A stretch of 64,000 nucleotides of DNA from Clostridia bacterium (GCA_017509785.1 JAFWOT010000002.1:124001-188000), one strand, 5' to 3'; numbered from the stretch's first letter, positions 34,248 through 43,350 are shown. The notes: a model not told the origin generated them from the sequence alone. A program made the numbers and translations.

Positions 34248-35257
34248 ATATTTCTCGCGCAGTAGGGGGCTTCATACATCCTGCCGTGTACGAAATAATC
34301 GTACGAGCGGCAGCCGCCGGCGCAGCGGCGGTTCTCCGGGCAGGAGGCGCATGCCCCGGTGAGCAGGGCGCGCGTGTATTTTCGGTTGTATGAGAATGCG
34401 TTTTCGTCGTTCCAGATATCGGCAAGGCTGCGCTCGCGGAGGTTCCCCTCTATAAAGCGCTCGTCATACATGGATTCGCAGCCGCGAACGCTGCCGACGC
34501 TGTCTATACCGATGGCGGAGAGCCCCGCGCGGCAGCCGGTAAAGGGAGCGCCTCCCTCCTTAACGCCGCGGAGCCTGTCCTCGTTATCGGTGAAATAACC
34601 GATATTATCGGCTATCCCCATGGGGAAGGGGACCTCGTTCATATGCTCCCCGACGAAGCGGATGACGGCGCGGACGTCAAAACGGTGGTCGACAGCGCCC
34701 CCTCCGGCGCTTCCCATCGGCGAGCAGGCCTGTATCTGCCACGCGGCGAGCGGGAGCGTCCGGAGCGTCTCGTAAAGCTCCGGCAGGAGAGGCGCGTTTT
34801 CGGCGTTCAGCGTCGTTATCACGGAGGCGGGTATGCCGGCTCCCGTCAGAGTGCGGACGGCGGCGATCGCCCTTTTAAAGCTGCCGGGCGCGCGGTATGC
34901 GTCGTGGCAGGCCTCCGGAGCGTCTATCGAGACGGCGACGGATTCTATCCCGGCGCGCTTCAGGGCCTCCAGATGCTCCTTCTTAAAGAGGAAGCCGTTC
35001 GTTATAACGGCGACCCGCACCCCCAGGGAGGTGAGGCGCGAAACGATCCTCTCCCAATCGGGGCGCATGAATACCTCGCCGCCTATCATCGATACGCGGC
35101 GGCAGCCGAGCGCGGCCAACTGATCGGCGACGGAGAGGCATTCCTCCGTCGTCAGCTCGTTCTCGCGGGCATGCCCTGCCTTCGAGCCGCAGTAGGCGCA
35201 GTTAAAACAGCATGCGAGAGTTATCTCCCACACGCAGGAGCGCAGGCGGTAATTCAT
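34244..35257 (-). CDS. Radical SAM/SPASM enzyme (peptide-modifying type)
   Basis: 337 aa. The ATG at 35257 overlaps the stop of the upstream zinc-ribbon gene (ATGA). CxxxCxxC at C16, C20, C23 ('ACCFNCAYCG') holds the SAM-binding [4Fe-4S] cluster, followed by 'IGGEVFMRPDW' and 'VAVSIDAPEACHD'. The C-terminal SPASM domain has the expected cysteines: 'FTGCRAGLSAIG', 'VRGCESM', 'CASCPENRRCAGGC' and 'APYC'. SPASM enzymes mostly modify ribosomal peptides or activate enzymes by crosslinks or oxidation. With no other candidate substrate, the overlapping upstream gene is the natural suspect. Downstream is an S9 peptidase. Confidence 0.9.
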   Translation of the reverse strand: MNYRLRSCVWEITLACCFNCAYCGSKAGHARENELTTEECLSVADQLAALGCRRVSMIGGEVFMRPDWERIVSRLTSLGVRVAVITNGFLFKKEHLEALKRAGIESVAVSIDAPEACHDAYRAPGSFKRAIAAVRTLTGAGIPASVITTLNAENAPLLPELYETLRTLPLAAWQIQACSPMGSAGGGAVDHRFDVRAVIRFVGEHMNEVPFPMGIADNIGYFTDNEDRLRGVKEGGAPFTGCRAGLSAIGIDSVGSVRGCESMYDERFIEGNLRERSLADIWNDENAFSYNRKYTRALLTGACASCPENRRCAGGCRSYDYFVHGRMYEAPYCARNI

Positions 35258-35802
35258 ATGAGCCTTTTTCCGCATGCGCGGCAGAACCTGTCGTCGGGAT
35301 CGGTCTTTTCGCCGCATTCGGGGCAGAAATTCGGCGGCACGGCCATGCCCATGCCCATGCCCATTGGCGGCGTGTGGGTGGGGTTTGCCTGCACGAGGCC
35401 CATCATGGCGGGCGGGTTCTCCTGCATCTCGCGGAGCAGCCTCGCCATGCGCTCCTCCTCGGTCTCCCCGGTCTCTTCGGTCTCTTCGGTCTCTTCGGGC
35501 TCTTCGGGCTCCTCGGTCTCTTCGGGCTCTTCGGGCTCCTCGGGCTCCTCGGGCTCTTCGGGCTCCTCGAGCTCGCCCGGCATCGGGCAGGCGTAGACCT
35601 CGATCGTCGCGGCGTCATTCCGGCCGGCGAAGAAATCGGGCCCCGCGTAAACGCCGCAAATCGGCTGATCCACGGGCGGGCGAAGCTCGGGCTCCTCCTC
35701 GTAATTCTCGGGATAATCCTTACCGTTGTTCCCGCCGCCTTTCCGCCTGAAGAAGCCGGGCGCGGCGTAAAGCGCTGTTATCGGTGCGTTTCTGTTTTTC
35801 AT
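35254..35802 (-). CDS. Zinc-ribbon protein with repeated YAxP motifs; candidate substrate of the adjacent radical SAM enzyme
   Basis: 182 aa, no signal peptide. In order: N-terminal segment with three related motifs, YAAPGFF (12-18), YAGPDFF (52-58) and YACPMPG (70-76), each preceded by a short hydrophobic run; an acidic stalk of EEP/EET repeats (about 78-117); an amphipathic helix (about 114-130); a Met/Gly/Pro stretch 'PPMGMGMGMAVPP'; and a C-terminal zinc ribbon CPEC...CRAC (160-177). First gene of a small operon with its own promoter (35838-35866); its stop overlaps the radical SAM start. Tight coupling plus repeated Tyr/Pro/Phe motifs suggests a modified peptide or protein, but this is inference. 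It could instead be an ordinary zinc-ribbon protein of unknown role. Confidence 0.8.
   Translation of the reverse strand: MKNRNAPITALYAAPGFFRRKGGGNNGKDYPENYEEEPELRPPVDQPICGVYAGPDFFAGRNDAATIEVYACPMPGELEEPEEPEEPEEPEEPEETEEPEEPEETEETEETGETEEERMARLLREMQENPPAMMGLVQANPTHTPPMGMGMGMAVPPNFCPECGEKTDPDDRFCRACGKRLI
35461..35575 (-). repeat. 9-bp tandem repeat encoding the EEP/EET stalk
   Basis: About twelve degenerate copies of CTCTTCGG(G/T) / CTCCTCGGG. Encodes (Glu-Glu-Pro/Thr)n in the zinc-ribbon protein; copy number is likely to vary between strains. Confidence 0.9.
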
Positions 35803-35837
35803 AGGGGCGTCCTTTCACGGCCTTGCCGTTTTTTTTG

Positions 35838-35866
35838 ATTTTACCATGGAGAGGGAGCTTTGTAAA
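35838..35866 (-). promoter_or_regulatory. Promoter of the zinc-ribbon / radical SAM operon
   Basis: Minus strand TTTACA (35866-35861), 17-base spacer, TAAAAT (35843-35838), 36 bases before the start codon. Confidence 0.75.
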
Positions 35867-35933
35867 GCTCCGGCGGAGAATAAATATATTTTTCCCTTCG
35901 GGAGAGGCCGCGCCCGCCGCGGGGGTTTTGCGC

Positions 35934-35962
35934 TTTACCTTCCCGCAAAAATGTTGTAAAAT
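35934..35962 (+). promoter_or_regulatory. Promoter of murG operon
   Basis: TTTACC (35934-35939), 17-base spacer, TAAAAT (35957-35962), divergent from the zinc-ribbon operon promoter. Confidence 0.7.
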
Positions 35963-36051
35963 AATGTGGGCGAATGCGCGGGCGGCCTTTCCCGCACGCG
36001 CCGCCGGATGCGCGGAATAATCTATAACAAAACCGTATCGGAGGGAACCGT

Positions 36052-37128
36052 ATGAAGAAGATACTGATGACGGGCGGCGGCTCCGCCGGCCACGTCACGC
36101 CGAATATCGCCCTCATGAAGGGCCTGAAGGAGCATGGCTTCGAGATCCATTACGCCGGACTTAAGGACGGCATTGAGCGCGGGCTCGTCACCGCGGTGCC
36201 GGGCGTCGTCTATCACGAGATAGAGTCGGGCAAGCTCCGCCGCTATCTCTCCGTAAAGAACCTCGCAAGCCCCTTCAAGGTCATAAAGGGCATGGCGCAG
36301 GCGAAGAAGCTCATTCGGGAGCTCAAGCCCGACGTCGTCTTCTCAAAGGGAGGGTTCGTCAGCGTACCCGTCGTAATGGGCGCGAAGGGCAAATGCCCCG
36401 TCGTCTGCCATGAATCCGATTATACCCCCGGCCTCGCGAACCGGATCGCCTCCCGCTACGCGGATACCGTCTGCGTCACGTTTGAGGATACGAAGACCCT
36501 CTCAAAGCCGAAGCTCGCCCGGAAGATGGTCGTCACCGGCACGCCCATCCGCCCCGAGCTTTACGAAGGCGAACGCGGGCGCGGCCTTGCGGCGATGGGC
36601 TTTGATGGGAAAAAGCCCGTCCTCATGGTGATGGGCGGGAGCCTCGGCGCCGCCGCTCTCAACGACGGCATACGCGCTGCCCTGCCGGAGCTGCTGAAGA
36701 CCTTCGACGTCGTCCACCTCTGCGGCAAGGGCAAGACGGATCCTTCCGTCAACGCCCCCGGCTATCGCCAGTTCGAGTACGTCGGGAAGGAGCTGCCCGA
36801 TATGCTCGCCGCGACGAGCATAGTCGTTTCGAGGGCGGGCGCGAACGCCGTTTTCGAATTCATGTCGCTCGGCATCCCGGCGCTGCTCGTGCCGCTGCCC
36901 CTTGAGGCCAGCCGCGGCGACCAGATACTGAACGCCGATTACGTCGTCAAGAAGGGATACGCCCTGAAGCTCGAACAGAAGGATATCACCCCCGAGAGGC
37001 TCGTCGAGGAGATCGGGCGGCTGTTAAGGGACCGCGCCCGCATGCATGATATGATGAAGAACGACTCCCTCTGCGACGGCACGGACGAGGTCCTGGCCGA
37101 GATACTGAAGGCCGCGAAGGTGAACTGA
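36052..37128 (+). CDS. murG: UDP-GlcNAc:lipid I N-acetylglucosaminyltransferase
   Basis: 358 aa, normal length. Adds GlcNAc to undecaprenyl-PP-MurNAc-pentapeptide on the inner face of the membrane (lipid I to lipid II). N-terminal 'MTGGGSAGHVTPNIAL' is the lipid-substrate loop; 'MVMGGSLGAAALND' the second Gly-rich loop; 'VSRAGANAVFEFMSLGIPAL' the UDP-GlcNAc site. GGAGGG site before the ATG. Unlike usual, it is not in a dcw cell-division cluster: next come a methyltransferase and a MATE exporter, with stop/start overlaps. Confidence 0.95.
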   Translation: MKKILMTGGGSAGHVTPNIALMKGLKEHGFEIHYAGLKDGIERGLVTAVPGVVYHEIESGKLRRYLSVKNLASPFKVIKGMAQAKKLIRELKPDVVFSKGGFVSVPVVMGAKGKCPVVCHESDYTPGLANRIASRYADTVCVTFEDTKTLSKPKLARKMVVTGTPIRPELYEGERGRGLAAMGFDGKKPVLMVMGGSLGAAALNDGIRAALPELLKTFDVVHLCGKGKTDPSVNAPGYRQFEYVGKELPDMLAATSIVVSRAGANAVFEFMSLGIPALLVPLPLEASRGDQILNADYVVKKGYALKLEQKDITPERLVEEIGRLLRDRARMHDMMKNDSLCDGTDEVLAEILKAAKVN

Positions 37129-38690
37129 TGAGGAAGCTTACGAGAGAAGAGATAGCCGAGATGATCGGCAGGCCGAACGGCGCGGAGAAGCTCGCCGGAA
37201 TGAACGTCGATAAGGAGCACCTCCTCGGCGAGGCGCGCTCCATGTTCATAGAGGAGGGCGCGGCCTCCGCCCTGATACTGAGGCTCCTCAACCGCAAGCA
37301 GGCGGTGATCCGCCTGAGCGGGGACGAGGAGTTTCTCGAGGCCGTCCGCGGGAGCCTTTGCGCCGAAAGCCCCAAGCTCCGCAGGAACGCGGCGAGGCTT
37401 ATCAGCGCCCTGAAGCCCGAGGGCTTCGTTCCGGACGTCATAAACGCCCTCCGAAGGGAGGAGCAGCGCTTCGTCCGCCCGGCGATGCTGCTGGCGCTCG
37501 GCTCGCTCGGCACGCCCGAAGCGGCGGAATTTCTGAACGGTTACAGCGTCGCCCCCGCCGCCGATGAGACGGAGCGCAAGCATTTTATAGAGGAGACCGA
37601 GGCTTTGGAGCTTGCGGGGCGGAGTCTCATGCCCAAGGCGGAGCATGAGTTCACCGGCCTTCCCGAGGGGCGGCTCGCGGAGCTGCGCGCGCCGGATCTT
37701 CTGACGGGGCAGCTCGCGGACGAGCTCGAAGAGCTCGGCTTTACGGTGAGCGACCAAAGGCATGACAGCCTCAAAACGACCGTGAGCGATCTCGCCTCCC
37801 TCTTTGAAGCCAGATGCTTCACCGAAGTCCTCTTCCCCATAGGGCAGGTCTCCGCGGAAGCCGGTCGGATAGCTTCGGCGTCGGCGGGCTTCATTTACGA
37901 TTTCATGCGGTCGTCCCACTCGGGCGAGCCGCCTTTCCGCTTCCGCGTCGAGGCGGCGCTCTCCGTCCCCGAGGGGAAGTTCGACAGGCGCACTTTCGTC
38001 AAGGAGACGGCCCTCGCGGTGGAGCGTGCCTCGAAGGGCATGCTCGCCAATTCCCCCTCCGATTACGAGGCGGAGCTGAGGATCGAGGGGAACGAGCGCA
38101 CGGCGCGCCTCTTCCTGAAGCTCTTCACGGTGAAGGACGGGCGCTTCGCGTACCGCGCGGATTCCATACCCGCCTCCATGAACCCGGCTGTCGCCGCGGC
38201 GGTGCTGCGCCTCGCGCAGGATCATCTCTCCGTCAACGCCCGCGTCATAGACCCCTGCTGCGGCAGCGGGACCTTCCTCATCGAGCGCGGGCTCATGAGC
38301 CCCTGCCGCTCGCTCACGGGGGTGGATATCTCCCACCGGGCGATAGATATCGCAAGGCGCAATACCGGGCTTGCCGGCGTCAACGCCAAGTATACCGTCA
38401 ACGACATACTCCGCTTCGAGTGCCACAGGCCGTATGACGAGCTCATTTCGAACCTCCCCTTCGGCAACCGCGTGGGGGATCATTCCTCCTGCGAAAGGCT
38501 CTATAAGGGCCTGCTCGAAAAGCTCCCGCAGCTCGTCAAAAAGGGCGGCGTCGCCGTGCTTTACACGATGGAGTTCACGCTCCTGAAGCGCCTCATCCGC
38601 GAGCAGGGGCAGAGGCTGACAATACTCTCCCAGCAGCGCACGGAGGCCGGCGGCCTCACTCCGATGATATTCATACTCCGGGTGAACTGA
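37128..38690 (+). CDS. HEAT-repeat N-terminus fused to an rRNA/tRNA methyltransferase
   Basis: 520 aa. The first ~145 residues are helical and HEAT-like ('LRRNAARLISALKPEGFVPD', 'FVRPAMLLALGSLGTPEAAE'). The middle (about 170-340) resembles a THUMP-type RNA-binding region, containing 'RRTFVKETALAVERASKGML'. The C-terminal Rossmann methyltransferase has SAM motif I as 'DPCCGSGTFLIERGL' and motif IV as 'LISNLPFGNRV' (an NLPFG variant of NPPYG typical of N2-guanine RNA methyltransferases such as Trm14/RlmL). It probably methylates tRNA or rRNA; the HEAT fusion is unusual. TGATG overlap with murG means coupled translation. Confidence 0.82.
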   Translation: MRKLTREEIAEMIGRPNGAEKLAGMNVDKEHLLGEARSMFIEEGAASALILRLLNRKQAVIRLSGDEEFLEAVRGSLCAESPKLRRNAARLISALKPEGFVPDVINALRREEQRFVRPAMLLALGSLGTPEAAEFLNGYSVAPAADETERKHFIEETEALELAGRSLMPKAEHEFTGLPEGRLAELRAPDLLTGQLADELEELGFTVSDQRHDSLKTTVSDLASLFEARCFTEVLFPIGQVSAEAGRIASASAGFIYDFMRSSHSGEPPFRFRVEAALSVPEGKFDRRTFVKETALAVERASKGMLANSPSDYEAELRIEGNERTARLFLKLFTVKDGRFAYRADSIPASMNPAVAAAVLRLAQDHLSVNARVIDPCCGSGTFLIERGLMSPCRSLTGVDISHRAIDIARRNTGLAGVNAKYTVNDILRFECHRPYDELISNLPFGNRVGDHSSCERLYKGLLEKLPQLVKKGGVAVLYTMEFTLLKRLIREQGQRLTILSQQRTEAGGLTPMIFILRVN

Positions 38691-40103
38691 ATGCCCGAAC
38701 GAAGCTCAAAAAGCCTTTTCAGGGCCTCCATACTGGGCGCCGTGCTGACCCTCGCCTGGCCCACGATGCTGGAGCAGCTCATGCAGACCGCCGTGCAGTA
38801 TTTCGATACCGCGATGGTCGGCGCGCTCGGCACCCGTGCCACCGCGGCGGTCGGCTCGACCACGACCGTCGGCTGGCTCATCGGCTCGACCATATCCGCG
38901 TTCGGGGTCGGGTTCCTCGCCTATATCTCGCAGATGCGCGGCGCGGGCGAGCACGAAAAGGCGCGCAAGGCCTCCGCCCAGAGCGTGCTCGCGGTGCTCG
39001 TCGTGGGGTCTCTCTTCACGGCGCTGACGCTCGCGCTCTCGGGCGTGATACCCGCCTGGATGCAGGTGGACGAGTCCATCCGTCCGCTGGCCTCCGAATA
39101 CTTCTTCATACTGTATCTGCCGACCCTGCCGCGCACGGCCTCCATTATATTCGGCACCGTGCTTCGCGCCGCGGGCGATACGAAGACCCCCATGTGGGTG
39201 GGGATCGGCGTCAACGCGGTCAACGTGATACTCAATTTCCTCCTTATATACGAGAGCCGCGTGATAAGCGTGTTCGGGCTTGCCGTCCCCATGTGGGGCG
39301 CGGGGCTCGGCGTCGTCGGAGCCGGCATCGCGAGCGCGGTCAGCGTCGCTTTGGGCGGCGCGGCGCTCACGATCGCCCTTATAAAGCACCGGGAGATATC
39401 CCCCCTCGGGCACTCGATAAAGCCCGACAGGGCCATACTCGCCCCGTGCATGCGGGTCGCCTTCCCGAATATGCTCCAGCGCTTCGGGACCTCGCTCGGC
39501 TACGTCGCCTTCGCCGCGATGATAAACTCCCTCGGCGAGCTCTCCACCGCGGCGCACACCGTCGCGAACACGGTCGAATCCGCCTTCTACATACCCGGCT
39601 ACGGCATGATGGCCGCCGCCGCGACCCTGACGGGCAACGCCATCGGCGCGGGGGACAGGGCGCGCCTGCGCGAGCTCGCGCGGGTGAATATAGGGGTGGA
39701 GGTCATACTCATGACGGTAACGGGAGGCCTGCTCTTCATTTTCGCGCCCGCGATGGCGCGGGTCTTCTCGAAGGATGAGGCCGTCATATCCCTCGCGGTG
39801 ACGGTGCTGCGCATGGTCGCCGTCTCGGAGCCCGTTTACGGGGTCAGCCTCGTGATCGAGGGCATGATGCAGGGCGCGGGGCGGACGGTCGCGCCGTTCG
39901 TATTCAACATAATCGGCATGTGGGGCGTGAGGATACTCGGCACGCTCATCTGCATAAAGGCTTTCGGGCTCGGGCTCGTCTCTGCGTGGGCGTGCATGAT
40001 AGGGCATAACCTGCTGCTCTTCATACTCTTCCTCGCCTACTACAAAAGGGGGAGCTGGAACCCGCTCAATAAACCGACGGAGCGCCCCGCCGCGGCGGAG
40101 TGA
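38691..40103 (+). CDS. MATE-family multidrug/sodium antiporter
   Basis: 470 aa with about twelve membrane helices arranged in two homologous halves (1-235 and 236-455). N-terminal 'LAWPTMLEQLMQTAVQYFDT' and 'AAVGSTTTVGWLIGST' are typical of MATE exporters (NorM/DinF superfamily). The ATG follows the previous stop with no gap. Exports cationic drugs, metabolites or possibly lipid-linked material; the substrate is not predictable. Operon murG-methyltransferase-MATE, perhaps continuing into pulA 22 bases later. Confidence 0.92.
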   Translation: MPERSSKSLFRASILGAVLTLAWPTMLEQLMQTAVQYFDTAMVGALGTRATAAVGSTTTVGWLIGSTISAFGVGFLAYISQMRGAGEHEKARKASAQSVLAVLVVGSLFTALTLALSGVIPAWMQVDESIRPLASEYFFILYLPTLPRTASIIFGTVLRAAGDTKTPMWVGIGVNAVNVILNFLLIYESRVISVFGLAVPMWGAGLGVVGAGIASAVSVALGGAALTIALIKHREISPLGHSIKPDRAILAPCMRVAFPNMLQRFGTSLGYVAFAAMINSLGELSTAAHTVANTVESAFYIPGYGMMAAAATLTGNAIGAGDRARLRELARVNIGVEVILMTVTGGLLFIFAPAMARVFSKDEAVISLAVTVLRMVAVSEPVYGVSLVIEGMMQGAGRTVAPFVFNIIGMWGVRILGTLICIKAFGLGLVSAWACMIGHNLLLFILFLAYYKRGSWNPLNKPTERPAAAE

Positions 40104-40125
40104 CGAAACATCAAGGAGGTTCAAA

Positions 40126-42792
40126 ATGAAACGTGCGGCTGCTTTACTGATGCTTCTGTGCATGCTGCTGACGGCCCTCTCCGGCTGCGTCAAGCCCAAC
40201 GGGGGAGATCCCTCCGCGGCTGCGACCGACCCGGCCGTGACCGAGGGCGCGGATACCCCCTCCGGCGGGGAATACGATATCCCCACCGAGGAGGGCTGCA
40301 ATAAGCTCACGTTCTACTGGTTCAACGAGACGGGCAGTTACGACAACTGCGATATGTGGATCTGGTATCCCAACGCCGACGGCAGGGGCTATCTCTTCCA
40401 TCCATGCGAATACGGCGCGAAGGTCGTATTGAACGTCCCCGAGGGGATAGAGGAGGTCGGCTTCATTGTAAGGAGGAGCTGCTCCGATCCCGGCGGCACG
40501 AGCTGGGGCGATGCCGTTAAGGACTATGACGGCGACCGCTTCGCGAAGATAACCGGCCCCGAGACCGAGGTCTACTTAAAGCCCGGCGACGGGAATATTT
40601 ACAAAAGCGACGACGGAGGCAAGACTTTGTATCAGGATAAGGTGCTCTCCCTTGCGGGGCTCATCTCCATGGACGAGATCAAATACACGCTCTCTCCCGC
40701 GACGCGCATCACCTCGCTCGACCAGATAAAGGTGAAGGACGGCGACCGCGAGCTGCCCATAGAGAGCCTTTCGAGCCTTGATAACGAGGTCATATTCGGC
40801 GTTATAAAGCTCGCCGAGCCGCTCGATATCTCAAAGAGCTACACGCTCGAGATAGAGGGCTTCGAGCCCAAGCCCGTCGTTCCCACGGAGGTGTTCGATT
40901 CCGAAGCCTTCAATGAAAAATACGCCTATGACGGCGAGCTCGGCGCGATAGTCAACGACCCCGCGGGAGCCGTCGAATTCCGGCTCTGGGCCCCGACCGC
41001 GGGCGAGGTCACGCTCAATCTCTATGAAAACGGCGACGGCGGCGAGGCCTTCCGCCGGGAGCCTATGGAGGCGCGTGACGGAGGCGTGTGGTCAGTATCG
41101 CTTCCCGACTGCCTCCCCGGCACGTATTACACCTATACCGTGACCACCGCCCTCGGCTCCAACGAGATAGTCGATCCCTACGCCAAGGCGGTGGGCGTGA
41201 ACGGCGACCGCGGCATGGTGGTCGATCTCGATTCCACCGATCCCGCCGGCTGGGAGAACGATACCTTCTACGACGGCATAGATTCCTACGGCGACGCCGT
41301 CGTTTGGGAGGTGCACGTCAGGGACTTTTCCAACATGATAGAGGGCTGCGAGCACCCGGGCAAGTACCTCGCCTTCACGGAGCACGGCCTTACCAACTCC
41401 TCCGGGATGCCCGTCGGCATAGATTATCTGAAGCTTTTGGGCATAACGCACGTACACCTGCAGCCCGTCTACGATTACGCGACGGTCGATGAAAGCTCCT
41501 CCGAGCCGCAGTTCAACTGGGGCTACGACCCGAAGAACTATAACGTGCCCGAGGGCTCCTACTCGACCGATCCCTATCACGGCGAGGTGCGCATCAACGA
41601 GTTCAAGCAGATGGTGCAGGCCCTGCATGAGGCGGGCATAGGCGTCATTATGGACGTCGTTTACAACCACACCTACTCCGCGGATTCCAATCTCGCGGCG
41701 GCGGTGCCGTATTACTACTACCGTTACGACGGCCTCGGCGCCCTCTCGAACGGCTCCGGCTGCGGCAACGAGACGGCCTCCGAGCGCGCGATGTTCCGCA
41801 AGTTCATGGTGGATTCGGTCAGCTTCTGGGCGAGCGAATACCATATCGACGGCTTCCGCTTCGACCTCATGGCCCTCCACGATATAAGGACCATGCAGGA
41901 GATCGAATCCGCCGTCCACGCGATCAACCCCCGCGCGATGCTCTACGGCGAGGGCTGGACGGGCGGCACATCCACTTTGCGTGAGAACCTCCGCGCCAAC
42001 CAGGTCAACATCCACGAGATACAGCCCTCCGAGGGCGCGATAGGCGGCGTCGCCGTGTTCAACGACGCGATCCGCGACGGCCTGAAGGGCAGCGTGTTCG
42101 ACGCGAAGGACAGGGGCTATATCAACGGAAACGCCAATTCCGAGACCGCGAACCGCGTGATCTTCGGCCTCATGGGCGGCGAAAAGAGCCCGGCGGTCAA
42201 CTGGGGAGTCGAGCGCGGCGAGGTCATAAACTACATGGACTGCCACGACAACAACACCATCTGGGATAAGCTCCTCCTCTCGAACCCCGAAGCCTCGGAC
42301 GAGGAGCGCCTCCTCATGAACCGCCTCGGCGCGGGTATCGTCATGATATCGAAGGGCACGCCCTTCATGCTCGCGGGCGAGGAGTTCTTAAGAAGCAAGG
42401 ACGGCAACTCCAACAGCTACAACGCCCCGGATGAGATAAACAACATCCGCTGGGACGAGGCGCAAAGCGAGCTCGCGCTGAGGCTGCGCGCCTACTATCG
42501 CTCGCTCATAGCGCTGCGCCGCTCGAACTCCTTCCTCACCGACCCGGAAGTCAGGCTCATCTGCTCCGTGGAGGAGGGGAACGTCATCTCCGTCCAGTAC
42601 GCGAAGGGGCGGAAGATACTCGCCGTCGCGTTCATCAACCCCAACGACGAGCTCTACGAGACCTCCTTCGAGGGGATAGAGGTCAGCGTCCTCATCGATG
42701 GCGAGGCCGTCGGCGCGGAAGCTCCCCTCGGCGCCGCCACGGGGAACGTCACGGTCGAAGGGAAGTCCGTCTTCCTCGCGCTCATGCCCTGA
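40126..42792 (+). CDS. pulA: Secreted pullulanase (type I, GH13_14) lipoprotein
   Basis: 888 aa. Lipobox 'LTALSGC' (Cys at about residue 21) marks a surface lipoprotein. Domains: CBM41-like starch-binding module (about 50-165, 'LTFYWFNETGSYDNCDMWIW'), linker domain (about 180-250), CBM48 ('VEFRLWAPTAGEVTLNLYE', about 285-390), GH13 barrel and C-terminal beta domain. Catalytic residues: nucleophile D580 in 'DGFRFDLMA', acid/base E609 in 'LYGEGW', and D708 in 'MDCHDNN'. The type I pullulanase marker is present as YNWGYDP-like 'FNWGYDPKNYNVPEGSYS'. Debranches extracellular alpha-1,6-linked glucans, feeding glucose to the glycogen and glycolysis genes seen elsewhere in the window. Confidence 0.95.
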   Translation: MKRAAALLMLLCMLLTALSGCVKPNGGDPSAAATDPAVTEGADTPSGGEYDIPTEEGCNKLTFYWFNETGSYDNCDMWIWYPNADGRGYLFHPCEYGAKVVLNVPEGIEEVGFIVRRSCSDPGGTSWGDAVKDYDGDRFAKITGPETEVYLKPGDGNIYKSDDGGKTLYQDKVLSLAGLISMDEIKYTLSPATRITSLDQIKVKDGDRELPIESLSSLDNEVIFGVIKLAEPLDISKSYTLEIEGFEPKPVVPTEVFDSEAFNEKYAYDGELGAIVNDPAGAVEFRLWAPTAGEVTLNLYENGDGGEAFRREPMEARDGGVWSVSLPDCLPGTYYTYTVTTALGSNEIVDPYAKAVGVNGDRGMVVDLDSTDPAGWENDTFYDGIDSYGDAVVWEVHVRDFSNMIEGCEHPGKYLAFTEHGLTNSSGMPVGIDYLKLLGITHVHLQPVYDYATVDESSSEPQFNWGYDPKNYNVPEGSYSTDPYHGEVRINEFKQMVQALHEAGIGVIMDVVYNHTYSADSNLAAAVPYYYYRYDGLGALSNGSGCGNETASERAMFRKFMVDSVSFWASEYHIDGFRFDLMALHDIRTMQEIESAVHAINPRAMLYGEGWTGGTSTLRENLRANQVNIHEIQPSEGAIGGVAVFNDAIRDGLKGSVFDAKDRGYINGNANSETANRVIFGLMGGEKSPAVNWGVERGEVINYMDCHDNNTIWDKLLLSNPEASDEERLLMNRLGAGIVMISKGTPFMLAGEEFLRSKDGNSNSYNAPDEINNIRWDEAQSELALRLRAYYRSLIALRRSNSFLTDPEVRLICSVEEGNVISVQYAKGRKILAVAFINPNDELYETSFEGIEVSVLIDGEAVGAEAPLGAATGNVTVEGKSVFLALMP

Positions 42793-42815
42793 AGAATACC
42801 ACGGAGGAAACTATC

Positions 42816-43340
42816 ATGGCAAAAACACTCATCGCTTACTTCTCCCGCAGGGACGAGAACTACGTCGGCATCTCGAAGGAGACGCTGAAGGTCGGCAACA
42901 CGGAGACGGTCGTCAGCAAGATAAGGGAGCTCATCGAGGCGGATACCTTCGAGATCTCCATGAAGCGCCCCTATTCCAAGGGCTACGAGGACTGCATGCG
43001 CGAGTCGAGGGCGGATCTTGACTCCAACGCCCGCCCGGAGCTCAACTCCCTGCCCGAAACCATAGAGCCCTACGAGAACGTGATACTCGCCTATCCCAAC
43101 TACTGGGATACCATGCCGATGGCGGTGTTCACGTTCCTCGAGGCGTTCGATTTTGCGGGAAAGACGATACTCCCCGTCTGCACGAACGAGGGCGGCGACC
43201 TCGGGCACAGCTTAGATGATATCCGCCGCACCTGCCGCGGCGCGAAGCTGCGCGAGGGGCTCTCCCTCGCGGGGTGCGGCGTCGCCTCATCCGGCCCCTT
43301 CATAGAGAGGTGGCTGAAGGCGAACGGCCTGATCCGATAA
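42816..43340 (+). CDS. Flavodoxin-like protein
   Basis: 174 aa. N-terminal 'TLIAYFSRRDENYVGI' followed by 'VGNTETVVSKIREL' gives the FMN phosphate-binding loop of the flavodoxin_4-type family; 'YENVILAYPNYWDTMPMAVF' supplies the second FMN loop. Low-potential electron carrier or NAD(P)H-linked reductase of the fold. GGAGG site, 23 bases after pulA. Ends at a strong terminator. Confidence 0.9.
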   Translation: MAKTLIAYFSRRDENYVGISKETLKVGNTETVVSKIRELIEADTFEISMKRPYSKGYEDCMRESRADLDSNARPELNSLPETIEPYENVILAYPNYWDTMPMAVFTFLEAFDFAGKTILPVCTNEGGDLGHSLDDIRRTCRGAKLREGLSLAGCGVASSGPFIERWLKANGLIR

Positions 43341-43350
43341 GGAACGAAAA

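Noticed and set aside
35461..35575. CRISPR-like or regulatory tandem repeat
   Set aside because: It is a coding 9-bp repeat for a Glu/Pro stalk within a well-supported gene.
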